Below are positions 19,598 through 28,045 of a DNA stretch of 64,000 nucleotides, one piece after another. Position 1 is the first letter of the stretch; every line of letters starts with the position of its first letter. This stretch comes from Methanobacteriaceae archaeon. GTDB taxonomy: Archaea; Methanobacteriota; Methanobacteria; Methanobacteriales; Methanobacteriaceae. The stretch lies in contig JACBOA010000001.1 of the NCBI GenBank assembly GCA_013403005.1, positions 395,001 to 459,000 of the forward strand, read 5' to 3'. The notes beneath the pieces were generated by a model. The model made no database searches. It worked only from the letters and a program-made list of their open reading frames with translations, and was not told the DNA's origin. Made by a program: the position numbers and the translations under genes.

Positions 19598-19987
19598 ATG
19601 TGGAATGACTTTGCTGAGTACATTTATAGGAACTACTACCAGTCTTCACTCATTGTGGAAGTTGGAGTTGGACACTTTAAGCAGGTGGTATGCAACTTGA
19701 AGGAACATCTTAAGGTGGATATCATCATGACGGATATTAAACCTTACCATGACCAGATCATCTTAGATGATATTAGGCAACCTGACTTAAAAATATATAA
19801 GGATGCTGGGCTCATCTACTCCATAAGACCTCCAGAAGAATTACACCCCCATCTGGAAAAACTCTGTCAAAGAACGGGTGCTGATCTAATTATAAAACCC
19901 TTATCAACAGATTCTATTAATACCCATGAGGAAATGGAGTTGATTAATTATAAAAAGGCATTTTTTTATAAACTCAATTTCAAATAA
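19598..19987 (+). CDS. UPF0146 family protein (methyltransferase-like fold)
   Basis: The 129-residue protein matches the archaeal UPF0146 family: an N-terminal FAEYIYRNYYQSSLIVEVGVGHFKQV resembling the SAM-binding loop of methyltransferases, followed by VDIIMTDIKPYH, IILDDIRQPD and LIYSIRPPEELHPHLEKLC. It is shorter than a complete methyltransferase, so catalysis is doubtful. The ATG at 19598 is preferred; an in-frame GTG at 19589 overlaps the weak GTGAT binding site. Confidence 0.8.
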   Translation: MWNDFAEYIYRNYYQSSLIVEVGVGHFKQVVCNLKEHLKVDIIMTDIKPYHDQIILDDIRQPDLKIYKDAGLIYSIRPPEELHPHLEKLCQRTGADLIIKPLSTDSINTHEEMELINYKKAFFYKLNFK

Positions 19988-20235
19988 AAGATGAAAAGAG
20001 GATTATACTCAGTAGGGCTGCTTTTGATTGGGTAGTGATACATAATCTTTATTTAATCTTTTGGTGCGTGATTAAACGAGTGATATAATCCCATAACCCT
20101 AATGCTTCTAATTAATTCAATATATTCAATATAATAATAGCAAATGCCAAAATTATTATTAAATATAAAAACATTAATCAAATGTATAAATTATTTTTGT
20201 ATAAATTATTTTCAGGTTTTTAGGTGTGCGTTTTC

Positions 20236-22764
20236 ATGAAATGGAAGAATTTAAGTGTAGATGAAACTTTAAAAACTCTTAATTCCAGTAGAGATGGTTT
20301 AAGCAGTACTGAGGCTCAAAAACGTTTATTGGAATATGGAAAAAACGAACTGGTCGAGGATAAAAAAGCAGGGCCTATTTCCATATTTTTAGGGCAATTT
20401 AAGGACATTCTCATCTTGATCCTGATTATAGCAGCCATAGCCGCGTATTACGTAGGGGACACCTTGGATGCTATAGTCATATTGATTGTGGTATTCATCA
20501 ATGCTGTGGTGGGATTCATCCAGGAATACCGTGCTGAGAAGGCCATGGAAAAACTTAAAGATATGATATCCAGCGAAGCAGTGGTTATAAGGGATGGTCA
20601 TCAGCAGAAAGTACCTGCAGGAGACCTAACTCTGGGGGATATTGTTATTTTAGAAGAGGGGGATAATGTTCCAGCGGATCTCAGGATAATTGAAAGCTAC
20701 GATCTCCTGGTGGATGAGTCAGCTATGACTGGAGAATCATTACCTGTTGAAAAACATTCAGAGGTGATATCCGTTGATGATCATGGAGCAGAAAACATGG
20801 CATTCATGGAAACGGATGTTTCTTCCGGCAGGGGAAAGGGTGTAGTGGTTGAAATTGGAATGGACACCGAGATTGGCAAAATCGCAGAGATGATCCAGGA
20901 AGAGGAAGAAAAAACACCACTGCAGAAAAAAATAGCCAGTTTAGGAAAGATCCTGGGACTGCTGGCAGTTTTAGTATGTTCAGTGGTGTTTGTACTTGAA
21001 TATTTACATGGAACACCCCTGGTGGAAACATTCATGACTGCGGTCTCACTGGCAGTGGCTGCGGTTCCCGAAGGCTTGCCCGCTATTTTAACCCTCACAC
21101 TGGCTCTGGGAATGCAGAGAATGGCAAAAAGCAATGCTATAGTTCGCAAACTCTTGGCAGTGGAGACTCTGGGGTCCTGTAACGTTATATGCACAGATAA
21201 AACTGGAACACTCACCTTGAACCAGATGACTGTACGTGATGCCCGGGTTAATGAACCGGAAATGGTGTACAAAATATCGGCACTATGTAACAATGCCACC
21301 CAGTCCAATGGAAAAGTGCTGGGAGATCCTACCGATGCTGCCCTGCTTTTATATGCTGATGAAAATGGCTACAACCGGAAGGAACTTGAGAAAAAATATC
21401 CCCGGTTACTGGAAATACCCTTGGACAGCACCAGAAAAAGGATGACCACAGTAAATGAGATTGAGGGTGATCGATATCTACTGATTAAAGGTGCTCCAGA
21501 AGTCCTGCTGAAACGTTGCACTGAAATTGAGGGTGAAAGGGGGGTTTGCTCCCTGGAAACTGAAGACACAGAAAAGGTAATGAAGGACCTCAATGAAATG
21601 ACTGGAAATGCACTCCGGGTTCTGGGATTTGCTTATCGTAAATTAAATCCTAATGAAAACCTGGAGGATAAAGAAGCCCTGGAAAAGGATCTTATATTCG
21701 CAGGACTGGTGGGTATGATGGACCCTCCCCGGGAGGAAGCTAGAGAAGCAGTAGCCACTGCTAAAAAGGCAGGAATAAAGGTGGTGATGATAACTGGAGA
21801 TCATAAGGATACTGCGGTGGCCATAGCTCGAGAGATAGGCATTGCTGATGATGAGAATGTCCTGGCACTCACTGGTTCAGATCTGGATAAGCTCAGTGAC
21901 CAGGAATTCGAGAACATGGTGGATGATGTCCGGGTTTACGCCAGGGTGTATCCGGAACAGAAAGTCCGCATTGTGGAAACCCTTAAAAAGAGGGGTAATG
22001 TTGCATCCATGACTGGTGATGGGGTGAACGATGCCCCTGCACTGAAAAAAGCTGCTATTGGTGTGGCCATGGGCAGTGGTACTGATGTGGCCAAGGAATC
22101 TGCGGATATGCTACTTCAGGATGATAACTTTGCCACCATAGTTAAGGCAGTGCAAGAAGGACGTACCATTTTTGATAACATACGCCGTTTCGTTCGCTTC
22201 CAGCTATCCACCAACATTGGAGCCATAGTCACCATAACCTCTGCATCGATAATGCAACTGCCAGTTCCCTTTAACCCCATACAGGTGTTATGGATTAACA
22301 TTATTATGGATGGACCTCCAGCTCAGTCACTGGGTGTTGAACCATCAGAAAAGGGAGTAATGGAACGTCCACCTATTAAAGAGGATATTATTCCCCGGAG
22401 GAACATCCTAAAAATAGTCATTGCTGGTTTGGTTATGAGTGCGGGGACACTGGGCCTGTACTATTACATTTACAAGTTAAGTAATGCAGGGTTAGATAAG
22501 GCCACGACTGTGGCTTTCACTGTATTTGTAATTTACCAGATATTCAATGTGTTCAACTGCCGTTCACAACAGGGATTTTCAAACAAATTCCTTTTCATAG
22601 CTGTGGGTTCATCATTCCTGCTACAATTAGGAGTAATATACATCCCCTTCCTTCAGGGAATCTTCAAAACCACATACCTCGGTGCTATGGAATGGGTGTT
22701 GATTTTCCTGGTTGCATCCACCATATTCATCAGTAACTGGCTGGCAGAGAGGTTCATAAAGTAA
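20236..22764 (+). CDS. P-type IIA cation ATPase, Ca2+/Mn2+ (SPCA-like)
   Basis: The 842-residue pump has an actuator domain with TGES, phosphorylation motif ICTDKTGTLT with the aspartate at residue 321, KGAPE nucleotide-binding loop and TGDGVNDAP hinge. M4 has AAVPEGLPA and M6 has NIIMDGPPAQSLGVEP. The M6 sequence is closer to secretory-pathway Ca2+/Mn2+ ATPases (one Ca2+ site) than to SERCA, so Ca2+ or Mn2+ export is likely. About ten membrane helices. Start: AGGTG lies 9 bases before ATG 20236; an upstream GTG (20224) overlaps that site. It is 92 bp ahead of cbiJ. Confidence 0.9.
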   Translation: MKWKNLSVDETLKTLNSSRDGLSSTEAQKRLLEYGKNELVEDKKAGPISIFLGQFKDILILILIIAAIAAYYVGDTLDAIVILIVVFINAVVGFIQEYRAEKAMEKLKDMISSEAVVIRDGHQQKVPAGDLTLGDIVILEEGDNVPADLRIIESYDLLVDESAMTGESLPVEKHSEVISVDDHGAENMAFMETDVSSGRGKGVVVEIGMDTEIGKIAEMIQEEEEKTPLQKKIASLGKILGLLAVLVCSVVFVLEYLHGTPLVETFMTAVSLAVAAVPEGLPAILTLTLALGMQRMAKSNAIVRKLLAVETLGSCNVICTDKTGTLTLNQMTVRDARVNEPEMVYKISALCNNATQSNGKVLGDPTDAALLLYADENGYNRKELEKKYPRLLEIPLDSTRKRMTTVNEIEGDRYLLIKGAPEVLLKRCTEIEGERGVCSLETEDTEKVMKDLNEMTGNALRVLGFAYRKLNPNENLEDKEALEKDLIFAGLVGMMDPPREEAREAVATAKKAGIKVVMITGDHKDTAVAIAREIGIADDENVLALTGSDLDKLSDQEFENMVDDVRVYARVYPEQKVRIVETLKKRGNVASMTGDGVNDAPALKKAAIGVAMGSGTDVAKESADMLLQDDNFATIVKAVQEGRTIFDNIRRFVRFQLSTNIGAIVTITSASIMQLPVPFNPIQVLWINIIMDGPPAQSLGVEPSEKGVMERPPIKEDIIPRRNILKIVIAGLVMSAGTLGLYYYIYKLSNAGLDKATTVAFTVFVIYQIFNVFNCRSQQGFSNKFLFIAVGSSFLLQLGVIYIPFLQGIFKTTYLGAMEWVLIFLVASTIFISNWLAERFIK

Positions 22765-22856
22765 GAGGCTCATAAATGCTCATAAATATGTTAATAGAGT
22801 AAAAATTCACTTAGAGTAAGGGATTCAAAATTTATAAGTGTTCGAGGGTCGTGAAA

Positions 22857-23702
22857 ATGAATATAATGGTGATGGCTGGAACCAGTGATGCCCGGAGGAT
22901 CATTAAATGTTTATCATCCAGAGAAGGTGTTAATATTTTAGCCACTGCCACCACCCCTCATGGCAGTGAATTGGCCAGAATTTCAGGGGCCAATAGAATT
23001 CTTGAAGGTCGTTTCGATTCAGATGAGTTATTGGAAATAATTAAAAAGAACGATATTGAACTTTTAATTGATGCCACACATCCCTTTGCAGCAGCAGCAA
23101 CACAAAATGCCATAAAAGCATCAGATACCATGGGTGTTGATTATATTCGTTTTGAAAGACCTTCCACCAAACTTCCAGACAGTGAACTTGTCTTTAAATC
23201 AAATTCTTTTGAAGACGCGGTTAAAACCATCCTGGAACTTTTAAATAGAAATGATTCTATTTCAAGTGCAGAATTTTCCTCCAAAAAAAGGAGTTCTGCA
23301 GAAGATTTAACTGATGAATCTGGTAGAGTTTTCCATATGGCGGGTGGGAACACCTTACATTACCTTACCAATTATATTCCCCAGGAAAAGATTGTGGTTC
23401 GGGTTATTCCAACTGTTTATTCAGTTAAAAGATGTCTTGAACTGGGCATTCCCCACAGGAACATTATTGCCATGGAAGGGACTTTTTCAAAAGAATTTAA
23501 TGAAATTCTCATGAAAGAATACCAGGTTGATGTGGTTTTAACCAAGGAAAGCGGAATGAGTGGAGGTACACTGCCTAAAATTCAGGCAGCTCTTGATGTG
23601 GGCATACCTTCGGTAGTAGTAATGCGCCCAGAAATCAAAGAACTTCGTGGCAGAACAGTTTTAAAGGAAATAGAATCCCTGTGTGATGAACTTTTTAGAT
23701 AG
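22857..23702 (+). CDS. cbiJ: Cobalt-precorrin-6A reductase
   Basis: CobK/CbiJ reduces (cobalt-)precorrin-6A in the corrin ring pathway, needed for the corrinoid of methyl transfer. The 281-residue protein has VMAGTSDARRI near the start, LLIDATHPFAAAATQNA, YIRFERPS, RVFHMAGGNTLHYL, VRVIPTVYSVKRCLELGI, IIAMEGTFSKEFNE and VVLTKESGMSGGTLPKI. A serine-rich stretch around residues 130-155 (SISSAEFSSKKRSSAEDLTDES) looks like a small insertion. GAGGG lies 8 bases before ATG 22857. A second corrin gene, cobQ, is at 55.7 kb. Confidence 0.9.
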   Translation: MNIMVMAGTSDARRIIKCLSSREGVNILATATTPHGSELARISGANRILEGRFDSDELLEIIKKNDIELLIDATHPFAAAATQNAIKASDTMGVDYIRFERPSTKLPDSELVFKSNSFEDAVKTILELLNRNDSISSAEFSSKKRSSAEDLTDESGRVFHMAGGNTLHYLTNYIPQEKIVVRVIPTVYSVKRCLELGIPHRNIIAMEGTFSKEFNEILMKEYQVDVVLTKESGMSGGTLPKIQAALDVGIPSVVVMRPEIKELRGRTVLKEIESLCDELFR

Positions 23703-24093
23703 ATTTCAGGGATTTAAGAAGAAATCAAAGAAATCATTTCCTAAAATTAATCAAATCACCAAATCCACCAAATCAATAAGAGCCTATCAGTAAGTAGAAG
23801 TAAGCCTCAGCTCGCCCATCATTCATCACATTTTCAGAGCTCATAGGGTTCATCATTGGCTTAATTGGGTTTTTTGAAAAAACAAAGCTAATTTATTTAT
23901 AGAGAAATAAAAAGCTTTTTAGTTATATGATTATGTTAGATGCATCTAATATAACTTATTTATCATTTTTTAAAATTTATTGACTGTCCAATAATATGAA
24001 TATTGAATAATTCATGAATTGGTTCATTCTTGATGAAAGTAGTTCACAATGCTATGATTTAATATATCTAAGAGAATGGTGGGTTTATCTCTT
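23703..24093. other. Intergenic region between cbiJ and the decayed gene
   Basis: About 390 AT-rich bases. No open frame, repeat or RNA gene was recognised. The two flanking genes converge, and the T and A runs near 23870-23885 could end transcripts from either side. It marks the left edge of the sulfur/arsenic island. Confidence 0.4.
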
Positions 24094-24352
24094 TTATGTT
24101 GATTGCAATTTTTCCTGTTGTTCAAGAATAGAAACGGCTGTATCCAGTTTCTCCAATCCATCTGGCAAGTTTATCAGAGTTTATCATATCTAAACTCTCG
24201 GGCATCTTATTTAAGTTCAATAAAAGCTGTTCTTTAGTGGTTTGGACTTGAAGGCTTAAATTTCCCTATTTGATAACAAATCTTGAACCACTTGTTAAGA
24301 TGTTATTAGATAATTTACTAAGATGTTTCAAAGTTATTTGAGGAAAAGGCAT
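24094..24352 (-). pseudogene. Decayed small gene (in-frame stop plus frameshift)
   Basis: Six bases after the stop of the Fe-S gene, an ATG (24350-24352) opens MPFPQITLKHLSKLSNNIL and reads as plausible coding sequence up to an in-frame TAG at 24266-24268. The same frame continues GNLSLQVQTTKEQLLLNLNK, then near 24165-24175 coding sense shifts to another frame reading INLPDGLEKLDTAVSILEQQ before a TAA at 24094-24096. The intact product would have been about 85 residues, rich in Leu and probably helical. Its family is unknown to me. A sequencing error could explain one lesion but less easily both. Confidence 0.6.
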
Positions 24353-24358
24353 AAAACC

Positions 24359-24970
24359 CTACTGTTCAATCCATCCCAGGGTTTTCATCAGTTGATCCCC
24401 TAGAAGTTCCTTTAAAGAATCCAATTTATCCTGGTATTCAGATTTTAGTAGAGGTTTGCATTGATCTAAGGTAGCATCTCCTGAAAGAAGTTTCATTGAA
24501 AATGCCATGCAAGTTGCAGTTCCACATTCTTTGCAGTTAGTCTTAGGGAGGCAGTTATAGATGTTTAAAGGCCCAATTTTTGACAGCTTTTCTGAAATAT
24601 CCTCATCACCATTTCCTTCCTGACTTTCAAGGTAACATTGGTTAATTTTTTCCATGAAATATGTGATTATTTCAATCCCTTCCTCAGGGTCTCTGGTGTT
24701 CATCATCATTATTTTTCCAGAGGGGAAAAAAGATATGACTCTTTCGTGTGTGTTTAGGGTTAAGATTTTTTTGTGAGGTATGAAATTAACGTTTCCTGGG
24801 GGGAATTTACGTGCAAATATGGGCATTACATCTTCTAATGCTGAATCAAGTTGCATTGCTAGTTTAACTCTGCCTTCTTCTGCCATACAGGGCATTATTT
24901 TGGTTATGGAAACACTTTTTACTAACGATCCATCTTCGAAAATTTCGTATTTTAGTTCTTTCATTTCCAT
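24359..24970 (-). CDS. Fe-S protein with N-terminal TBP-like domain
   Basis: The 203-residue protein has two parts. The first has KILTLNTHERVISFFPSGKI, followed by a helix of RDPEEGIEIITYFMEKI pattern, like a single TATA-binding-protein-type repeat. Around residues 140-175 is a four-cysteine iron-sulfur motif (NCLPKTNCKECGTATC, then LDQC about 18 residues later). Start: GAGGCT lies 6 bases before the ATG at 24968-24970. It is the fourth gene of a co-directional run with three DsrE-like genes, suggesting a redox or sulfur-relay partner; the partner reaction is unknown. Confidence 0.75.
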   Translation of the reverse strand: MEMKELKYEIFEDGSLVKSVSITKIMPCMAEEGRVKLAMQLDSALEDVMPIFARKFPPGNVNFIPHKKILTLNTHERVISFFPSGKIMMMNTRDPEEGIEIITYFMEKINQCYLESQEGNGDEDISEKLSKIGPLNIYNCLPKTNCKECGTATCMAFSMKLLSGDATLDQCKPLLKSEYQDKLDSLKELLGDQLMKTLGWIEQ

Positions 24971-24982
24971 TTTTATAGCCTC

Positions 24983-25336
24983 TTAAATTTTTATTATATG
25001 TTCCTTTGATTTTGAAAGGTTATAGAGAGTTTTATCATCAACTAATTCTGTGATTTCTACTAGATCCTCATATTGAATTCCTCTTTGGATAATAGAATCT
25101 AAATGGACAAATAAGTTCCCTTTAGGGAATAAAGAATATATTAATTCACTCACCGACGGATATCCAATTGTTTTTTCCGCGGACTGGTTTTTTAAGGCGG
25201 CATAAACACCATCACCAGTTAAAAGAACATCAGAATCAAGTCCTTTATCTAAACTTGCTATGGCTATATAAATTCCACTTAAAGCGTTTTCATGTCCGTA
25301 AGGGGCTTTGTCAATTATAACTAATGATGATGACAT
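24983..25336 (-). CDS. DsrE/TusC-like sulfur-relay family protein
   Basis: The 117-residue protein has the DsrE-like alpha/beta pattern: SLVIIDKAPYGHENALSGIYIAIASLDKG, DVLLTGDGVYAAL and a C-terminal DKTLYNLSKSKEHIIKI. It lacks a cysteine, which fits the non-catalytic TusC/DsrF role of the hetero-trimer. It is 2 bp downstream of the TusD-like gene and the three DsrE-like genes together look like a TusBCD/DsrEFH set. The start ATG has TTAGGTAGTT upstream. Confidence 0.78.
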   Translation of the reverse strand: MSSSLVIIDKAPYGHENALSGIYIAIASLDKGLDSDVLLTGDGVYAALKNQSAEKTIGYPSVSELIYSLFPKGNLFVHLDSIIQRGIQYEDLVEITELVDDKTLYNLSKSKEHIIKI

Positions 25337-25338
25337 GT

Positions 25339-25728
25339 TTAACTACCTAAAATTACAACTTTGCTTTTTTCATCCATCCATTCTGCAAGATCATAGACAC
25401 TGGTAATTTCAACTCCTCTTACGTAATGTGATTGATCTGAGTATCCTCTTGCGGCTGCACAACGCACACAAGCCTTAATTTCACAACCTTTCTCTATTAA
25501 TTCTTCAATAATCTTGGAACTTGAAGGGAAATCCCTGGGATTTTGATTTTTCAGGGGTAGGTGCACACCATCCATGTATAAGAATATTTTCACCCCATAA
25601 CCTAACTTCAGGGCAGATTCTGCCATTCTATATCCTATATCTGCGTATTGTGAAATGTAAGGACCATCCAACAACACAATAACCATTTTTTCTTTATTAG
25701 GTTGATTTTCACGGGGATATGTTGCCAT
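25339..25728 (-). CDS. DsrE/TusD-like sulfur-relay protein with cysteine pair
   Basis: The 129-residue protein shows MVIVLLDGPYISQYADIGYRMAESALKLGYGVKIFLYMDGVH, typical of DsrE/TusD, and KACVRCAAARGY near residue 90, where two cysteines stand in the place of the persulfide-carrying cysteine of TusD/DsrE. It is therefore the likely active subunit. A short Gln/Asn-rich leader of about 14 residues precedes the domain. GGAGTC lies 6 bases upstream of the start. The gene is in the middle of the three-gene set. Confidence 0.82.
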   Translation of the reverse strand: MATYPRENQPNKEKMVIVLLDGPYISQYADIGYRMAESALKLGYGVKIFLYMDGVHLPLKNQNPRDFPSSSKIIEELIEKGCEIKACVRCAAARGYSDQSHYVRGVEITSVYDLAEWMDEKSKVVILGS

Positions 25729-25749
25729 ACTACTGACTCCATAGGGCTT

Positions 25750-26070
25750 TTAAAAACTTACAACTTGATTAAAATTCTCCATAATATTCCTAACCATGTC
25801 ATCGTACTTTGAAAACAAAATCAGACCATCTTTTATTTGTTCTTCTTCAATTCCTCTTGCTTTAAGATCGTCACCAGACACATGGACTTCTGAATTGTTT
25901 AAAATTGTTTCTAAATCGGGATGAGAGCATCTTTTTCGGGCGCAATAAACTCCGTTTCCAACCAGATAAATAGAGATTTGATCATTATTGGCATATAATT
26001 TTGAAAAATCAATAAACGTCCTGAATCCCAGTTCTGATGGGCTTTTTGTTAATATGAATCCAATGCGCAT
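25750..26070 (-). CDS. DsrH/TusB-like sulfur-relay family protein
   Basis: The 106-residue protein has MRIGFILTKSPSELGFRTFIDFSKLYA, ISIYLVGNGVYCARKRC, VHVSGDDLKARGI and LILFSKYDDMVRNIMENF. VGNGVY matches the DsrE/H-type loop, with two cysteines (YCARKRC) nearby. This is the first gene of the three-gene run and follows acr3 by about 30 bp. Start: the ATG at 26068-26070 has GTGA 5 bases upstream; that GTG (26079) is the alternative. Substrate is not known. Confidence 0.78.
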   Translation of the reverse strand: MRIGFILTKSPSELGFRTFIDFSKLYANNDQISIYLVGNGVYCARKRCSHPDLETILNNSEVHVSGDDLKARGIEEEQIKDGLILFSKYDDMVRNIMENFNQVVSF

Positions 26071-26100
26071 GTTATTCACTTATAGGGATATTATTGTTAT

Positions 26101-27177
26101 TTATTCCTTAAAATAGCGTTTTTTGATTTTCAGTGCCACATTTACAAGACTTATAAGCACTGGCACTTCTATTAAGGGTCCTATTACTGCTGCAAAAGCT
26201 ACACTTGATCCTATTCCAAAGACGGCAACTGCTACTGCTATAGCTAGTTCAAAATTGTTACTTGCTGCTGTAAATGACAGTGCGGCTGTTTTGGAATAAT
26301 CGGCTCCAACTTTGTAACCCAGAAAAAATGTGGAGAAAAACATTACCACAAAATAAATGAGAAGTGGAATCGCTATAATCACCACATCAAAAGGTATCTG
26401 GACTATCATATTGCCCTTTAAGCTGAACATCACGATTATAGTAAATAAAAGTGCTATAAGGGTTATAGGGCTGATTTTAGGAATGAATTTTTCATGATAC
26501 CATTCCTTGCCCTTTCGTTTTACTAAGGAGTGTCTGGTTAGTATTCCTGCAATAAATGGAATTCCCAGATATATGAAAACACTTTCAGCTATTTGCAGTA
26601 TACTAACATCTACAATACTACCTTGTATTCCTAACATTGGTGGTAAGACAGTGATGAATATCCAAGCATATACACTGTAAAAGAATACTTGGAAAATACT
26701 GTTGAATGCAACTAATCCTGCAGCATATTCAGTGTTTCCTTTTGCCAGTTCATTCCAGACAATAACCATAGCAATACAACGTGCAAGACCTATTAATATC
26801 AAACCAATCATATATTCAGGATAACCACGCAAGAAAACTATGGCAAGGATGAACATCAAGATGGGTCCAAATATCCAGTTTTGAAATAAAGATAAACCCA
26901 ATATTTTTGTGTTTCTAAAAACTTCTCCCAATTCTTCGTACCTTACCTTAGCAAGGGGAGGATACATCATCAGGATCAAACCAATGGCAATAGGTATGCT
27001 GGTTGTGCCAACAGAAAATCTATTTATAAATGATTCAACTCCGGGTATGAAATAACCAATAGATACGCCTACGGCCATGGCCAAAAAAATCCATAAGGTC
27101 AAATATTTATCTAAAAATCCTAGTCTGGGAGTATCATGAATTTGATCAGTAATTTGGCTTGGAAGATTATTTTTCAT
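26101..27177 (-). CDS. acr3: Arsenite efflux transporter, Acr3 family
   Basis: Acr3 exports arsenite. The 358-residue protein has about ten membrane helices and the family stretches LDKYLTLWIFLAMAVGVSIGYFIPG, LMMYPPLAKVRYEELG, NWIFGPILMFILAIVFLRGYPEYMIGLILIGLARCIAMVIVWNELAKG (the cysteine of ARCIAMV is the functional Acr3 cysteine) and AALSFTAASNNFELAIAVAV. Start: GGAG lies 6 bases before the ATG at 27175-27177; an ATG at 27189 is less likely. arsR is just upstream, in the same direction. Confidence 0.93.
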   Translation of the reverse strand: MKNNLPSQITDQIHDTPRLGFLDKYLTLWIFLAMAVGVSIGYFIPGVESFINRFSVGTTSIPIAIGLILMMYPPLAKVRYEELGEVFRNTKILGLSLFQNWIFGPILMFILAIVFLRGYPEYMIGLILIGLARCIAMVIVWNELAKGNTEYAAGLVAFNSIFQVFFYSVYAWIFITVLPPMLGIQGSIVDVSILQIAESVFIYLGIPFIAGILTRHSLVKRKGKEWYHEKFIPKISPITLIALLFTIIVMFSLKGNMIVQIPFDVVIIAIPLLIYFVVMFFSTFFLGYKVGADYSKTAALSFTAASNNFELAIAVAVAVFGIGSSVAFAAVIGPLIEVPVLISLVNVALKIKKRYFKE

Positions 27178-27196
27178 AAAATTCTCCATTAAATTT

Positions 27197-27556
27197 CTAT
27201 TTTTTTAGGAGTTCATCTAAAGTATCAGTAATTTTAGGATTAGACAGACTATAGTGTACCCAAACTCCTTCTTTACGCCATTTTAAAAATCCTGCTTTTT
27301 TTAGTATGTTTAAATGGTGTGATACTGTGGGTTGTGGTTTATCCATTGCTTTAATTATTTCACAGACACATAATTCGCCATGTGTTAATAAATAAATTAT
27401 CTTAAGTCTAGTTGGGTCTCCAAGGGCCTTTAATATATCTGAATTTTTGTATAATGTGTTATCATCAGGTATTTTGGATATTATTTTTTTTAATCTTTCA
27501 ATCTGTTCCTGGTCCGGCTTTCCATCTGGACTTACTTCGCATGATTTCATGAACAT
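27197..27556 (-). CDS. arsR: ArsR-family metalloregulator
   Basis: A 119-residue winged-helix repressor. The alpha3-type metal-binding motif ELCVCEI (two cysteines) is present at about residue 65, as in the arsenite sensor ArsR, with the recognition helix QPTVSHHLNILKKAGFL. It should repress this gene and arsC when no arsenite is bound. There is no ribosome binding site, and the ATG at 27554-27556 lies about 23 bases from the centre of the shared palindromic TATA box, so the mRNA is probably leaderless. A second ATG follows at 27548-27550. Confidence 0.93.
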   Translation of the reverse strand: MFMKSCEVSPDGKPDQEQIERLKKIISKIPDDNTLYKNSDILKALGDPTRLKIIYLLTHGELCVCEIIKAMDKPQPTVSHHLNILKKAGFLKWRKEGVWVHYSLSNPKITDTLDELLKK

Positions 27557-27571
27557 TGCTATTTACAAATG

Positions 27572-27587
27572 ATATATTTAAATATAT
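27572..27587. promoter_or_regulatory. Palindromic TATA box shared by divergent arsR and arsC
   Basis: ATATATTTAAATATAT is a perfect 16-bp palindrome. Its centre (27579.5) is about 24-26 bases from both the arsR ATG (27556, minus) and the arsC ATG (27605, plus), the usual archaeal TATA-to-start spacing. Neither gene has a ribosome binding site. One box could therefore serve two leaderless messages; ArsR bound here would block both. Confidence 0.55.
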
Positions 27588-27604
27588 GGATGTCTTATTT
27601 ATTG

Positions 27605-28042
27605 ATGATGAAAACTACCCGATCACAAAGCAAGCAAAAGGTTTTATTTCTATGTAATCAAAATTCAGCAAGGTCTCAGATGGCTGAAGGACTTCTGAAA
27701 TCATTGTATGGTGAAAATTATGAAGTTTACAGTGCCGGGAATAATCCCAGTACTGTGAATCCCTATGCAGTGCAAGTCTTAGAAGAAGTGGGTATAGATA
27801 TTACAGACAATCGTTCAAAAAGCCTCAAAGAATTTGAGGGCTTTGAATTTGACTACGTGGTTACAGTATGTGGAGGAGAAGGAGAGTTATGTCCCTTTTT
27901 CCCTGGAGGGAAAAATTATCTTCATGAATCATTTGCAGATCCTGCAGCAGTTGAAGGAACTGACCAGGAGAAAATTGCTGCCTTTAGAAGAATAAGGGAT
28001 GAAATAAAAGAATGGATTAAAGAAACTTTTTATAGAGGGTGA
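27605..28042 (+). CDS. arsC: Arsenate reductase / low-molecular-weight phosphatase family
   Basis: The 145-residue protein opens KVLFLCNQNSARSQMAEG, the P-loop CxxNxxRS of thioredoxin-coupled arsenate reductase, and has DYVVTVCGGEGELCPFFPGG, which supplies the further catalytic cysteines, and SFADPAA as the general acid loop. It reduces arsenate to arsenite for Acr3 to export. The ATG at 27605 is chosen because it is leaderless from the palindromic TATA; a second ATG follows at 27608, and an upstream in-frame ATT-rich extension is not supported. The stop overlaps the DUF166 ribosome binding site. Confidence 0.9.
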   Translation: MMKTTRSQSKQKVLFLCNQNSARSQMAEGLLKSLYGENYEVYSAGNNPSTVNPYAVQVLEEVGIDITDNRSKSLKEFEGFEFDYVVTVCGGEGELCPFFPGGKNYLHESFADPAAVEGTDQEKIAAFRRIRDEIKEWIKETFYRG

Positions 28043-28045
28043 GTG

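Noticed and set aside
24266..24268. In-frame TAG read as pyrrolysine
   Set aside because: No Pyl genes are in view, Methanobacteriales are not known to use pyrrolysine, and a frameshift follows. Gene decay is simpler.
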